Shown piece after piece: positions 1-7,193 of a stretch of DNA of 12,023 bases; positions within the stretch are counted from its first letter, which is position 1; each line of letters opens with the position of its first letter. Both the position numbers and the translations under genes were made by a program. Below the pieces are notes generated by a model. The model had not been told where the DNA came from, ran no database searches, and saw only the letters and a program-made list of their open reading frames with translations. The stretch lies in NCBI GenBank assembly GCA_030544165.1, contig JAUNRP010000035.1:1-12023 (forward strand). Direction: 5' to 3'. Source of the stretch: a bacterium. GTDB lineage: Bacteria > Actinomycetota > Actinomycetes > Actinomycetales > Actinomycetaceae.

Positions 1-55
1 CACCGGATCCGAGGAGAAGGACGATCGGCACCACTGCCGTCGCCACGATTCCCAC
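1..55 (-). CDS. Possible 5' end of a leftward gene, cut by the window edge
   Basis: Reading leftward from a GTG at 55 (or a second in-frame GTG at 46) gives Val-Gly-Ile-Val-Ala-Thr-Ala-Val-Val-Pro-Ile-Val-Leu-Leu-Leu-Gly-Ser-Gly. This looks like a membrane segment or the hydrophobic core of a signal peptide. A GGAG sits at 57-60, a workable ribosome site for the GTG at 46 but too close to the one at 55. It runs the same way as the UvrA-like gene and lies about 50 bases past that gene's stop. Only about 18 codons are visible, so this is a guess from hydrophobicity; no family can be named. Confidence 0.25.
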   Translation of the reverse strand, partial: MGIVATAVVPIVLLLGSG

Positions 56-66
56 GGCTCCATTGT

Positions 67-82
67 GGCGGCTGGGGCCGCC
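67..82. terminator. Short GC-rich hairpin after the UvrA-like gene
   Basis: GGCGGC, a four-base TGGG loop, then GCCGCC form a perfect 6-bp stem 22 bases beyond the leftward stop codon at 104-106. There is no T-run on either side, so it could be a weak terminator or an mRNA 3' end structure. It may also be chance in GC-rich DNA. Confidence 0.3.
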
Positions 83-103
83 GCAGGAGAAATCGGCGCG
101 AAC

Positions 104-2467
104 CTACTCGGCCAGCCACTCCTTCAGGTGCTGGCCCGTCAGCGTCCCGGCCTCCACCAGGTCCGCAGGTGTCCCGGAGAACACCACCTGCCCGCCGTCG
201 TGGCCGGCGCCCGGCCCCATATCGATGATCCAGTCCGCGTGCGCCATCACCGACTGGTGGTGCTCCACCACGATCACCGACTTCCCGGACTCCACCAACT
301 GGTCCATGAGCCCGAGCAGTTGCGCCACGTCCGCGAGGTGCAGCCCGGTGGTCGGCTCGTCCAGCACGTACACCTCCGCCTTCGAGCTCATCTCCGCCGC
401 CAGCTTGAGCCGCTGCCTCTCGCCCCCCGAGAGCGAGGTGAGCGGCTGGCCCACGGTGAGGTAGCCGAGACCCACGTCAGCCAGCCGGCGCAGGATGGTG
501 GCCGCCGCTGGAACCCGCCCCTCGCCGTCGGAGAAGAAGGTGAGCGCCGCGTCCACCGGCATGGCGAGCACCTCCGCGATGTCCCGTCCGCCGAGCCGGT
601 ACTCCAGCACGGCCGGCTGGAAGCGCTTGCCCTCGCAGACCTCGCACGGCGTGGAGACCGTCTCCATGAAGCCGAGCTCCGTGTAGATGACGCCCGCGCC
701 ATTGCAGACCTGGCAGGCGCCCTCGGAGTTCGCGGAGAACAGGGCGGGCTTCACGCCGTTCGCCTTGGCGAAGGCCTTCCGGATCGGCTCCAGCAGGCCG
801 GTGTAGGTGGCCGGGTTCGAGCGGCGCGATCCCTTGATCGGCGACTGGTCGATCGAGACGATCCCCGCATCACTCGGCAGGGAGCCGTGCACCAGCGAGG
901 ACTTCCCCGATCCCGCCACGCCCGTCACCACCACGAGCACCCCCAGCGGGATGTCCACGTCCACGTCACGCAGGTTGTTCGCGCTCGCTCCCCTGATCTC
1001 GATCGCTCCCGACGGCGTGCGGACCGTCTCCTTGAGAGGTTGCCGATCGCTGAGGTGCTTGCCGGTCAGTGTGTCCGAGCTCGCCAGTCCCGCCACGTCG
1101 CCCTGGTAGGTGATCTCGCCGCCGTGGGCGCCGGCGCGCGGGCCGATGTCCACCACGTGATCCGCCATGAGGATGGTCTCCGGCTCGTGCTCCACCACGA
1201 GCACGGTGTTGCCCTTGTCCCGAAGGCGCATGAGCAGCTCGTTCATGCGCCGCACATCGTGGGGGTGGAGGCCGGCGGTGGGCTCGTCGAACACGTAGGT
1301 GACGTCCGTGAGCGAGGAGTTGAGGTGCCGGATCATCTTGGTGCGTTGGGCCTCCCCGCCGGAGAGGGTGCCGGAGGGCCGCTCGAGGGAGAGGTAGCCG
1401 AGCCCGATCTCGATGAAGGAGTCGAGCGTCTGCTGGAGGGCGGCCAGCAGGGGCGCCACGGAGGGTTCGTCCAGGGTGCGGACCCAGGCGGCGAGGTCCG
1501 TGAGCTGCATGCGGCAGGCGTCCGCGATCGAGACGCCGCCGATCGTGGAGGTACGGGCGTGCTCGGCCAGGCGGGTGCCGTCGCAGTCCGGGCACGGCTG
1601 GAAGGTGACGGCCCGCTCCACGAACGCGCGGATGTGGGACTGCATCGCCTCCAGGTCCTTGGAGAGCATGGACTTCTGGATCTTGGGGATGAGGCCCTCG
1701 TACGTGATGTTGATGCCATCCGCCTTGACCTTGGTGGGCTCCTTGTAGAGCAGATCGTGGCGCTCGCGCACGCCGAACTCCCCCACGGGCTTGTCCGGAT
1801 CGAAGAAGCCGGTTGAGAGGAATATCCGGCCGTACCAGCCGTCCATGTTGTAGCCGGGCACCAGGATCGCGCCGTCACGCAGGGACCTGGACTCGTCGAT
1901 CACGGCGGTGAGGTCGAAGTCCTGGACGTTGCCGGTGCCCTCGCAGCGGGGGCACATCCCGCCGATCACCGTGAAGGACTTCTTCTCCGAGATGGTGCGG
2001 CCCTCGCCGCGGTCCACCGTGAAGGCGCCACCTCCGGAGACCGAGGGCACGTTGAAGGAGTACGCCTGCGGGGAGCCCACGTGGGGGTCTCCGAGCCGGC
2101 TGAAGAGCACGCGCAGCAGCGCGTTGGCGTCCGTGACCGTTCCCACGGTGGAGCGGATGTTGGCGCCGAGCCGCTCCTGGTCCACGATGATCGCGGTGGT
2201 GAGCCCGTCCAGCGAGTCCACCTCCGGGCGCGCGAGCGTGGCCATGAAGCCCTGCACGAACGCCGGGTAGGTCTCGTTGATCATGCGCTGGGACTCGGCC
2301 GCGATCGTGTCGAACACGAGGGAGCTCTTGCCCGAGCCGGAGACGCCCGTGAACACGGTGAGCCGGCGCTTGGGGATCTCGAGGGAGACGTCCTTTAGGT
2401 TGTTCTCGCGGGCTCCGTGGACACGAATGAGATCGTGGGAGTCGGCAGCGTGGGTGGTATCGGTCAC
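104..2467 (-). CDS. UvrA-like ABC-class ATPase, short form lacking the UvrB-binding domain
   Basis: A 787-residue UvrA paralogue with two complete ATPase cassettes. The first has Walker A GVSGSGKS (41-48), signature LSGGE (368-372) and Walker B VFDEPTAGL (392-400). The second has GVAGSGKS (516-523), LSGGERQR (679-686) and VLDEPTTGLH (701-710). The C-terminal zinc module is intact (C585, C588, C608, C611, with the usual 20-residue gap). Housekeeping UvrA is about 940-970 residues. Here only about 125 residues separate Walker A from the first CxxC (C172/C175), so the UvrB-binding domain and half of the first zinc module are missing. Short UvrAs of this kind, such as Streptomyces DrrC, are linked to resistance to DNA-binding drugs rather than canonical excision repair. 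Start: GTG at 2467, with a TANNNT -10 box just upstream. It is cytoplasmic, transcribed alone and divergent from the kinase gene. The family call is secure; the drug-resistance role is inferred. Confidence 0.93.
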   Translation of the reverse strand: MTDTTHAADSHDLIRVHGARENNLKDVSLEIPKRRLTVFTGVSGSGKSSLVFDTIAAESQRMINETYPAFVQGFMATLARPEVDSLDGLTTAIIVDQERLGANIRSTVGTVTDANALLRVLFSRLGDPHVGSPQAYSFNVPSVSGGGAFTVDRGEGRTISEKKSFTVIGGMCPRCEGTGNVQDFDLTAVIDESRSLRDGAILVPGYNMDGWYGRIFLSTGFFDPDKPVGEFGVRERHDLLYKEPTKVKADGINITYEGLIPKIQKSMLSKDLEAMQSHIRAFVERAVTFQPCPDCDGTRLAEHARTSTIGGVSIADACRMQLTDLAAWVRTLDEPSVAPLLAALQQTLDSFIEIGLGYLSLERPSGTLSGGEAQRTKMIRHLNSSLTDVTYVFDEPTAGLHPHDVRRMNELLMRLRDKGNTVLVVEHEPETILMADHVVDIGPRAGAHGGEITYQGDVAGLASSDTLTGKHLSDRQPLKETVRTPSGAIEIRGASANNLRDVDVDIPLGVLVVVTGVAGSGKSSLVHGSLPSDAGIVSIDQSPIKGSRRSNPATYTGLLEPIRKAFAKANGVKPALFSANSEGACQVCNGAGVIYTELGFMETVSTPCEVCEGKRFQPAVLEYRLGGRDIAEVLAMPVDAALTFFSDGEGRVPAAATILRRLADVGLGYLTVGQPLTSLSGGERQRLKLAAEMSSKAEVYVLDEPTTGLHLADVAQLLGLMDQLVESGKSVIVVEHHQSVMAHADWIIDMGPGAGHDGGQVVFSGTPADLVEAGTLTGQHLKEWLAE

Positions 2468-2476
2468 CGGCCAATC

Positions 2477-2482
2477 AAACTA
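2477..2482 (-). promoter_or_regulatory. Candidate -10 box for the UvrA-like gene
   Basis: On the minus strand this reads TAGTTT, matching the actinobacterial TANNNT pattern. It ends nine bases before the GTG at 2467, so transcription would start within a few bases of the start codon, giving a leaderless or nearly leaderless mRNA. No purine-rich ribosome site is visible, which fits. No convincing -35 hexamer was found. Confidence 0.4.
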
Positions 2483-2497
2483 GATGGGCGGGCTTCT

Positions 2498-2525
2498 CCC
2501 CAAACCTGCAGAAAGCAGGCTGGGG
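2498..2525. promoter_or_regulatory. Inverted repeat in the divergent spacer
   Basis: CCCCA-aa-CCTGC, loop AGAAA, then GCAGG-c-TGGGG: two 5-bp stems split by a small internal bulge. It lies in the 78-bp spacer between the leftward UvrA-like gene and the rightward kinase gene. A terminator is unlikely because no gene ends here. It covers the expected -35 zone of the UvrA-like promoter and lies just ahead of the kinase promoter, so an operator or shared regulatory site is the better reading. The binding protein is unknown. Confidence 0.4.
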
Positions 2526-2545
2526 TTGCGTGAAACAATTGGTGA

Positions 2546-3370
2546 ATGGGCGGTGACGGAGGGGTGAACCCGGTGGCCATGGGCCTCGGGGTGGCGCTCA
2601 TCGCCCTGGTGGTGTTGCTGGCTCTCCTGCTCCGCCGTGAGCGTGCCCGCCACGATTCCCGGCGCCGCGAGGCGGAGAAACTGCGAGAGCTCGCCAAGGC
2701 GCGCGCCCGGCGGATCTCCACCCTCTCGCACGAGATCCGAACGCCCCTCGCACTCATCAAGGGCGCGGGCGAACTCCTCGCGGACCAGTCCCCCGGCCCG
2801 CTCACCTCCACCCAGGAACGGTTCGTCTCCACCATCACCGAGAACTGCCAGCAGGTGATCGACATGGCCGAGGACCTGCTCTCCCAGGCACGGCTCGAGG
2901 CCAACCTGTTCGAGCTCCGACTCGAGCGGGTCGAACTCCGCCACCTGGTACGTGCCTCCGTGCGGGAGTTGCGGCGCATCCACCGCAACGTCCTGCAGCT
3001 CGACAACCGCGGCCCCGCGCTCACGTTCCACGCCGATCCCCGGCTCCTGCGGGAGGTGCTGTGGAACCTCATCAACAACGCGGTGCGGCACGCGGGCACC
3101 GATGCGGTGGTCACGGTCCGCGTGGTGGAGGGAGAGGGTGAGGCGGTGGTCTCCGTGGTCGACGACGGGCGGGGCATGAACCGGGAGGAGAGGGAGCGCC
3201 TGTTCACCCCGCACTACGTGGGCTCGTCCGAGCGCCCCGGGACGGGCCTCGGGATGACCATCACGGAGGCGATCGTGGAACTGCACGGGGGCCGGATCCT
3301 CGTGGACACCGCCTCGCGGCGTGGAACGGCCATCTACGTGACCCTGCCACTGACCCGGGAGGACGCATGA
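2546..3370 (+). CDS. Sensor histidine kinase with no extracellular sensor domain
   Basis: A 274-residue two-component kinase. One membrane segment (about residues 12-29) leads through a charged helix to the HisKA domain, with phospho-acceptor His62 in SHEIRTP. The ATP-binding domain follows: N box NLINN (174-178), G1 DDGRGM (206-211), G2 GTGLGM (232-237). All catalytic motifs are intact, so it should be active. It is short for the family and has only about a dozen residues before the membrane helix, so there is no room for a periplasmic or PAS sensor. The signal probably comes through the membrane or a partner protein. Start: ATG 2546 fits a leaderless transcript; GTG 2573 or ATG 2579, downstream of GGAGGGG at 2558-2564, is a real alternative that keeps the membrane helix. 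Its stop overlaps the regulator start (ATGA), so the two are co-translated and its partner is that regulator. Confidence 0.93.
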   Translation: MGGDGGVNPVAMGLGVALIALVVLLALLLRRERARHDSRRREAEKLRELAKARARRISTLSHEIRTPLALIKGAGELLADQSPGPLTSTQERFVSTITENCQQVIDMAEDLLSQARLEANLFELRLERVELRHLVRASVRELRRIHRNVLQLDNRGPALTFHADPRLLREVLWNLINNAVRHAGTDAVVTVRVVEGEGEAVVSVVDDGRGMNREERERLFTPHYVGSSERPGTGLGMTITEAIVELHGGRILVDTASRRGTAIYVTLPLTREDA

Positions 3371-4173
3371 GCATGGAGTGGGGCCCGGAGGTGACCCCGA
3401 CGGAACTGCCGGTGACCGCGGAGGGTGAGCCGCCGTCGTCGGGCCGCGAGACGAAAGGGAGCGTGGGAGCGGGAGGTGAGCCGCCGTCGTCGGGCAGGAG
3501 ACGGGTCCTTGTGGTGGAGGACGAACCGCACATGCGGGAGATCGTGGGATTCGTGCTGGACCACCACGGCTACGAGGTGGTGCTCGAGGGCTCTGCGGAG
3601 GCCGGCTGGCGGCGGATCCAGCACGAGCGTTTCGATGCGATGGTGCTCGATGTGATGCTCGGGGATGTCTCCGGGATCGACCTGTGTGTCCGGATTCGCT
3701 CCCGCTCGCGCACCCCGATCATCTTCCTCTCGGCGCTCTCCACCCCGGAGGAGCGCATCGCGGGGCTCGAGGCCGGAGCCGACGACTACCTCGGCAAGCC
3801 CTTCTCCCCGCGCGAACTGGTGCTCCGGGTGAACCGGCTGGTGGAACGGTCCCTGAGCGATCCCGGCGAGCTGCGCTGGCAGGAGGTGCGTGTGGATGCT
3901 GCCCGTCCCATCGCCACGCTGGGTGAGCGCCGGGTGGTGCTGACCGCCACCAGCCACCAGATCCTCAGTGCCCTCGTGCGGGCGCAGGGAGCGTCCATGA
4001 CCTGGCGGGAGATCCTCAACGAGGTCTGGGCCACCTCCGCGCCCCAGGGCGGGAAGCAGATGGTCAAGACGGCCATCTACCGGCTGCGGCGCGAACTGGG
4101 CGACGACGAGGCGCGATTGGTGGAGACCGTGCGCGGCTCCGGCTACCGCCTGGGGGTGGTCACGAAGCTGTGA
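3367..4173 (+). CDS. OmpR/PhoB-type response regulator with repeated N-terminal extension
   Basis: A 268-residue DNA-binding regulator, partner of the upstream kinase. The receiver domain begins near residue 46 with E51/D52, phospho-acceptor D95 (VLDVM), S122 (LSA) and K144 (GKP). A winged-helix effector domain follows (about 172-265), ending in the usual ETVRGSGYRL. Both domains look complete. The oddity is a 44-residue leader, absent from typical family members, containing the octapeptide GEPPSSGR twice (20-27 and 37-44). The start is ATG 3367, overlapping the kinase stop by 4 bp with GGGAGGA at 3357-3363. A start nearer the receiver is possible, but no good in-frame candidate with a ribosome site was seen. 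Such proteins bind tandem direct repeats spaced about one helix turn apart. A matching array lies at the 3' end of this gene, ahead of the importer. Confidence 0.94.
   Translation: MSMEWGPEVTPTELPVTAEGEPPSSGRETKGSVGAGGEPPSSGRRRVLVVEDEPHMREIVGFVLDHHGYEVVLEGSAEAGWRRIQHERFDAMVLDVMLGDVSGIDLCVRIRSRSRTPIIFLSALSTPEERIAGLEAGADDYLGKPFSPRELVLRVNRLVERSLSDPGELRWQEVRVDAARPIATLGERRVVLTATSHQILSALVRAQGASMTWREILNEVWATSAPQGGKQMVKTAIYRLRRELGDDEARLVETVRGSGYRLGVVTKL
3424..3495 (+). repeat. In-frame direct repeat, two 21-bp copies 51 bp apart
   Basis: GTGAGCCGCCGTCGTCGGG and its edge bases are identical at 3424-3444 and 3475-3495. Similarity extends to the GCGGAGG/GCGGGAGG before and GAGACG after each copy. The 51-bp offset keeps the frame, and each copy encodes GEPPSSG in the linker before the receiver. 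It could be a tandem duplication or two copies of a dispersed short repeat. Confidence 0.8.
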
Positions 4174-4196
4174 CCAACCGTGACCAGATGGTGACC
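4157..4196 (+). promoter_or_regulatory. Candidate response-regulator binding array (GTGACC repeats)
   Basis: GTGACC occurs at 4170, 4180 and 4191, spacings of 10 and 11 bp, so all three lie on one face of the helix. A fourth copy in reverse (GGTCAC, 4158-4163) forms TGGTCAC-N6-GTGACCA with the first. OmpR/PhoB-family regulators typically bind tandem direct repeats with about 11-bp spacing. The array covers the last codons and stop of the regulator gene and lies 66 bases upstream of the lipoprotein start, a natural activator position. Assignment to this regulator rests on spacing and position only. Confidence 0.55.
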
Positions 4197-4249
4197 GGTT
4201 GCGGCTTCCCGTTGTGCAACCCTCGGTACGTACGGCTGTCCAGCTCGAC

Positions 4250-4255
4250 GAGGAG
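4250..4255 (+). promoter_or_regulatory. Ribosome binding site that fixes the lipoprotein start
   Basis: GAGGAG ends seven bases before ATG 4263. An upstream in-frame start at 4170 exists, but it would begin inside the regulator stop and add 31 residues ahead of a perfect lipoprotein signal peptide. The ATG at 4263 is therefore the real start. Confidence 0.8.
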
Positions 4256-4262
4256 TATTCAC

Positions 4263-5342
4263 ATGTACGTCCGTAGATCCACCTTCATCGGCGCACTGGC
4301 CGCCTCCACCCTCCTTCTCGCCGCGTGTGGCGGGGGCGGTGGCAACGAGTCCACGGGAGGCTCGAACGGGACCGCCGGTGGCGAGGAGGGCCTCAGCGGC
4401 TCGCTCACCATCGCGTGCGGCGCCATGGAGGACCTGTGCCAGGCATGGACGCAGGCCTTCACCGAGGAGACGGGTGTGCAGACCTCGTTCGTCCGCCTCT
4501 CCTCCGGTGAGACCGTGGCGCGCCTGGCCGCCGCCAAGGACAACCCGGAGTTCGACATCTGGCACGGCGGTCCCGTGGACGGCTTTGGAGCGGCCGTGAG
4601 CCAGGAGCTTCTCCAGGCCTACGAGTCCCCGAACGCCGAGGCCATCCCGGCCGACTACCGCTCCCCGGAGAACATGTGGAACGGCGTCTACGTGGGCGTG
4701 CTCGGCTTCTGCTCCAACCAGAGCGTGCTCGACAACCTCGGTGTGGAGGTCCCCACCTCCTGGGATGACCTCACCGATCCGAAGCTCGCCCAGCAGGTGT
4801 CCACCGCGCACCCCTCCACCTCCGGCACGGCCTTCACCACCCTGTGGACCCAGGTGGTCCGCCTTGGCGGCGAGGACCAGGCCATGGAGTACATGGAGCA
4901 GTTCCACCCGAGCGTCCTCCAGTACACCAAGTCCGGCACGGCGCCCGGACAGGTGGCCGGCCGCGGCGAAGTGGCCGTGGGCCTCGTGTTCTCCCACGAC
5001 TGCGTGAAGTACCAGGAGGAGGGCATGACCGATCTGGTGGTCTCCTTCCCCGAGGACGGCACCGGCTACGAGGTGGGCGGCGTGGCAATCGTTGCCAACA
5101 CGGACAACGAGGCCGCCGCGCAGGCGTACGTGGACTGGGCCCTGACCGCCGATGCCCAGGCGATTGGCCCGACCGTTGGTTCCTACCAGCTGCCCACCAA
5201 CCCGGACACCCCGATCGACGAGCGCATGGTCAAGCTCGACTCCGTGAACCTGGTGGACTACGACTTCATCGCCGCCGCCGAGGCCAAGCCCGCCCTCACG
5301 GCGCGCTTCGATGAGGAAGTGGCGATCGCGCCGCGCGACTGA
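4263..5342 (+). CDS. Solute-binding lipoprotein of an AfuA/Fbp-type ABC importer
   Basis: A 359-residue extracellular substrate receptor, family 1. A signal peptide starts with MYVRRS and ends in lipobox LAAC, making Cys22 the lipidated N-terminus. A Gly/Ser-rich tether (23-45) leads to the binding domain. Motifs recalled from AfuA-like proteins are present: RLSSGE (78-83), HPSTSGTA (183-190), YTKSG (221-225), FSHD (243-246), EDGTGYE (264-270) and SYQLPTN (307-313). Many databases would call this an iron(III) receptor. However, the tyrosine pair that grips iron in FbpA is not obvious, and the AfuA of Actinobacillus binds hexose phosphates, so a phosphorylated organic substrate is at least as likely. 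Cysteines at 52, 59, 150 and 247 could form disulfides. The gene lies after the two-component system and before permease and ATPase. Substrate is unresolved. Confidence 0.92.
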   Translation: MYVRRSTFIGALAASTLLLAACGGGGGNESTGGSNGTAGGEEGLSGSLTIACGAMEDLCQAWTQAFTEETGVQTSFVRLSSGETVARLAAAKDNPEFDIWHGGPVDGFGAAVSQELLQAYESPNAEAIPADYRSPENMWNGVYVGVLGFCSNQSVLDNLGVEVPTSWDDLTDPKLAQQVSTAHPSTSGTAFTTLWTQVVRLGGEDQAMEYMEQFHPSVLQYTKSGTAPGQVAGRGEVAVGLVFSHDCVKYQEEGMTDLVVSFPEDGTGYEVGGVAIVANTDNEAAAQAYVDWALTADAQAIGPTVGSYQLPTNPDTPIDERMVKLDSVNLVDYDFIAAAEAKPALTARFDEEVAIAPRD

Positions 5343-5349
5343 TCCCCTG

Positions 5350-5378
5350 AGGGGCCGGGTGCGATGCGCCCGGCCCCT
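5350..5378 (+). terminator. Strong hairpin after the lipoprotein gene (attenuator or mRNA stabiliser)
   Basis: AGGGGCCGGG and CCCGGCCCCT form a perfect 10-bp stem around a 9-base loop, starting seven bases after the stop. C's rather than T's follow it. In importer operons such hairpins often sit between the receptor and permease genes, where they partly stop transcription or protect the receptor mRNA so that receptor outnumbers permease. Confidence 0.7.
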
Positions 5379-5441
5379 CCCCCCAAACAGCTCGGGCAGA
5401 GGCCTGACCACCCCTCACCCACGTCGCCGATAAGGATCCCC

Positions 5442-7193
5442 ATGGCCGTCGTCGAGACTCCCGCCGCACCCCTCGCGGCACCCCCTGTCACCGAGAAGAA
5501 GGTACGAACGCGGGTCCGGCAGGATCCGGTGACGCTCGGCCTCCTGCTCGCCGTCATCGCCATCCTGGTGATCCTGATCGGCCTTCCGCTGATCACGATC
5601 CTCTCCCAGGCCTTCGCCGAGAGCGGCCTGGAAGCTCTGGGCCGCATCTTCACCTCACCGGTGAACCGCCAGATCATTGTCAACACGGTGGTGCTCGGCG
5701 TGGTGGTGGGAGCGCTCGGGACCGCCGTGGGCTTCCTGATGGCCTACGTGCAGGCCCGTCTCAACTTCCGCGGCAAGAAGATCCTCCACCTGCTGTGCCT
5801 GCTGCCGATCGTCTCGCCCCCGTTCGCGGTGGCCACGGCCTCGATCACCCTGTTCGGCCGCAACGGCATCATCTCCAACCAGCTCCTGGGGATGCCGTGG
5901 AACATCTACGGCCTGGACGGGCTCACGCTCGTCCTCACGCTCTCCTTCTTCCCCGTGGCGTACATGAACCTCCTCGGGCTCATGCGTTCCCTTGATCCGG
6001 CCATGGAGGAGGCCTCGGCCTCCCTCGGTGCCTCCAAGTGGCACACCTTCCGCACAGTGACGTTCCCGCTGCTCATCCCTGGCATTGCGGCCTCGTTCCT
6101 GCTGCTGTTCGTGGAGGCGATCGCGGACCTGGCGAACCCCCTCGTGATCGGCGGCGACTACACGGTGCTCGCCTCGCGGGCGTACATCGCCATCACCGGC
6201 GAGTACAACACCGCGGCCGGTTCGGCCTACTCGTTGGTCCTCCTGCTCCCCGCCCTGCTGGTGTTCCTGGTGCAGCGCTACTGGGCCGGCCGGACCTCCA
6301 CGGTCACCGTGACCGGTAAGCCGTCCGGCACCATGCGGATGATCACCCACCGCCCGGTGAAGGCGATCCTGCTGACCGCCGCCGGCCTCGTGGCCGCCCT
6401 CATCATCACGATCTACCTCGCGGTGTTCATCGGCGCGTTCGTGAGGATCCTGGGCGTCAACAACTCGTTCACGCTGGACAACTTCAAGTACCTGCTCTCG
6501 GGAATCGGGAACGATGCGATCGTGGACACCACGATCCTCGCCCTCATCGCCACACCGATCGCGGGTGTCCTGGGCATGCTCGTGGCGTGGCTGGTGGTGC
6601 GGCGCCTCCGGGTGGGCCAGGGGGCCCTCGACTTCCTCGGGATGCTCGGTCTCGCGGTCCCGGGAACGGTCCTCGGTATCGGATACGCGATCACGTTCAA
6701 CTCGCCCGTGACCATCGGCGGGGTGAACGTGTTCCCGGCGGTGGCCGGCGGCGGCGCGATCATGGGTGGTGCGATCGCCATCGTGATGGTGTTCATCGCC
6801 CGCTCGATGCCCGCAGGGCAGCGTTCCGGTATCGCCTCCCTCCAGCAGATCGACCCCTCGATCGATGAGGCCTCCACCTCGCTGGGCGCCTCGGGACTCA
6901 CCACGTTCCGGCGAGTGACGCTCCCGCTCATCCGGCCGGCGTTCCTGACGGGCCTCTCCTACGCGTTCGCCCGCTCGATGACCACCCTCTCGCCGATCAT
7001 CTTCATCACCACGCCGCACACCCGGATCATGACCTCCCAGATCCTCTCCGAGGTCGATGCGGGACGATTCGGTAACGCCTTCGCGTTCTGCACGATCCTC
7101 ATCGTGATCGTGATGACCGTGCTCGGCACCATGAACATCCTGGTCCGCCGGTTCGGCGGATCCACCACCCCGATCGTGGGGGGTGGCCTGTGA
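5442..7193 (+). CDS. Fused two-domain ABC importer permease (FbpB/AfuB type)
   Basis: A 583-residue inner-membrane channel carrying both permease halves in one chain. Each half has an EAA loop that docks on the ATPase: EEASASLGASKWHTFRTVTFPL (near residues 189-210) and DEASTSLGASGLTTFRRVTLPL (near 475-496). About 12 membrane segments are expected, the first near residues 32-52, after a Pro/Ala-rich cytoplasmic head. The halves are joined by a polar linker near residues 282-308. Fused permeases of this length are usual for iron(III), thiamine and AfuB-type importers. The start is ATG 5442 with AAGGA at 5432-5436; an upstream in-frame ATG at 5364 lies inside the hairpin region and would add a proline-rich tail. 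The stop overlaps the ATPase start by 4 bp. Channel function is secure; the substrate is that of the lipoprotein. Confidence 0.94.
   Translation: MAVVETPAAPLAAPPVTEKKVRTRVRQDPVTLGLLLAVIAILVILIGLPLITILSQAFAESGLEALGRIFTSPVNRQIIVNTVVLGVVVGALGTAVGFLMAYVQARLNFRGKKILHLLCLLPIVSPPFAVATASITLFGRNGIISNQLLGMPWNIYGLDGLTLVLTLSFFPVAYMNLLGLMRSLDPAMEEASASLGASKWHTFRTVTFPLLIPGIAASFLLLFVEAIADLANPLVIGGDYTVLASRAYIAITGEYNTAAGSAYSLVLLLPALLVFLVQRYWAGRTSTVTVTGKPSGTMRMITHRPVKAILLTAAGLVAALIITIYLAVFIGAFVRILGVNNSFTLDNFKYLLSGIGNDAIVDTTILALIATPIAGVLGMLVAWLVVRRLRVGQGALDFLGMLGLAVPGTVLGIGYAITFNSPVTIGGVNVFPAVAGGGAIMGGAIAIVMVFIARSMPAGQRSGIASLQQIDPSIDEASTSLGASGLTTFRRVTLPLIRPAFLTGLSYAFARSMTTLSPIIFITTPHTRIMTSQILSEVDAGRFGNAFAFCTILIVIVMTVLGTMNILVRRFGGSTTPIVGGGL

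Noticed and set aside
65..1816. Long plus-strand open frame opposite the UvrA-like gene
   Set aside because: It is rich in Arg, His, Gly and Val with no recognisable motif. It is the antisense frame of a gene whose ATPase motifs are unmistakable; long antisense frames are usual at this GC content.
3391..3417. Two GTGACC copies 21 bp apart near the regulator start
   Set aside because: The spacing is two helix turns, which is tempting, but both encode Val-Thr and no promoter is expected inside the coupled kinase-regulator pair.
4226..4233. GTACGTAC palindrome before the lipoprotein gene as an iron-regulator box
   Set aside because: Only 8 bp and not matching the longer 19-bp IdeR/DtxR-type pattern; easily chance.
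4143..5411. Minus-strand open frame of about 420 codons opposite the lipoprotein gene
   Set aside because: His/Gly/Val-rich low-complexity translation with no domain. The plus strand has a signal peptide, ribosome site and family motifs.
6302..6314. Perfect palindrome GGTCAC-C-GTGACC inside the permease gene
   Set aside because: It repeats the hexamer of the candidate regulator site, but lies mid-gene in the linker and encodes Thr-Val-Thr codons common at this GC content. It has no promoter nearby and no tandem spacing.
5655..7019. Minus-strand open frame opposite the permease
   Set aside because: Its Arg/Glu/His-rich translation mirrors hydrophobic codons of the permease; no plausible start context.
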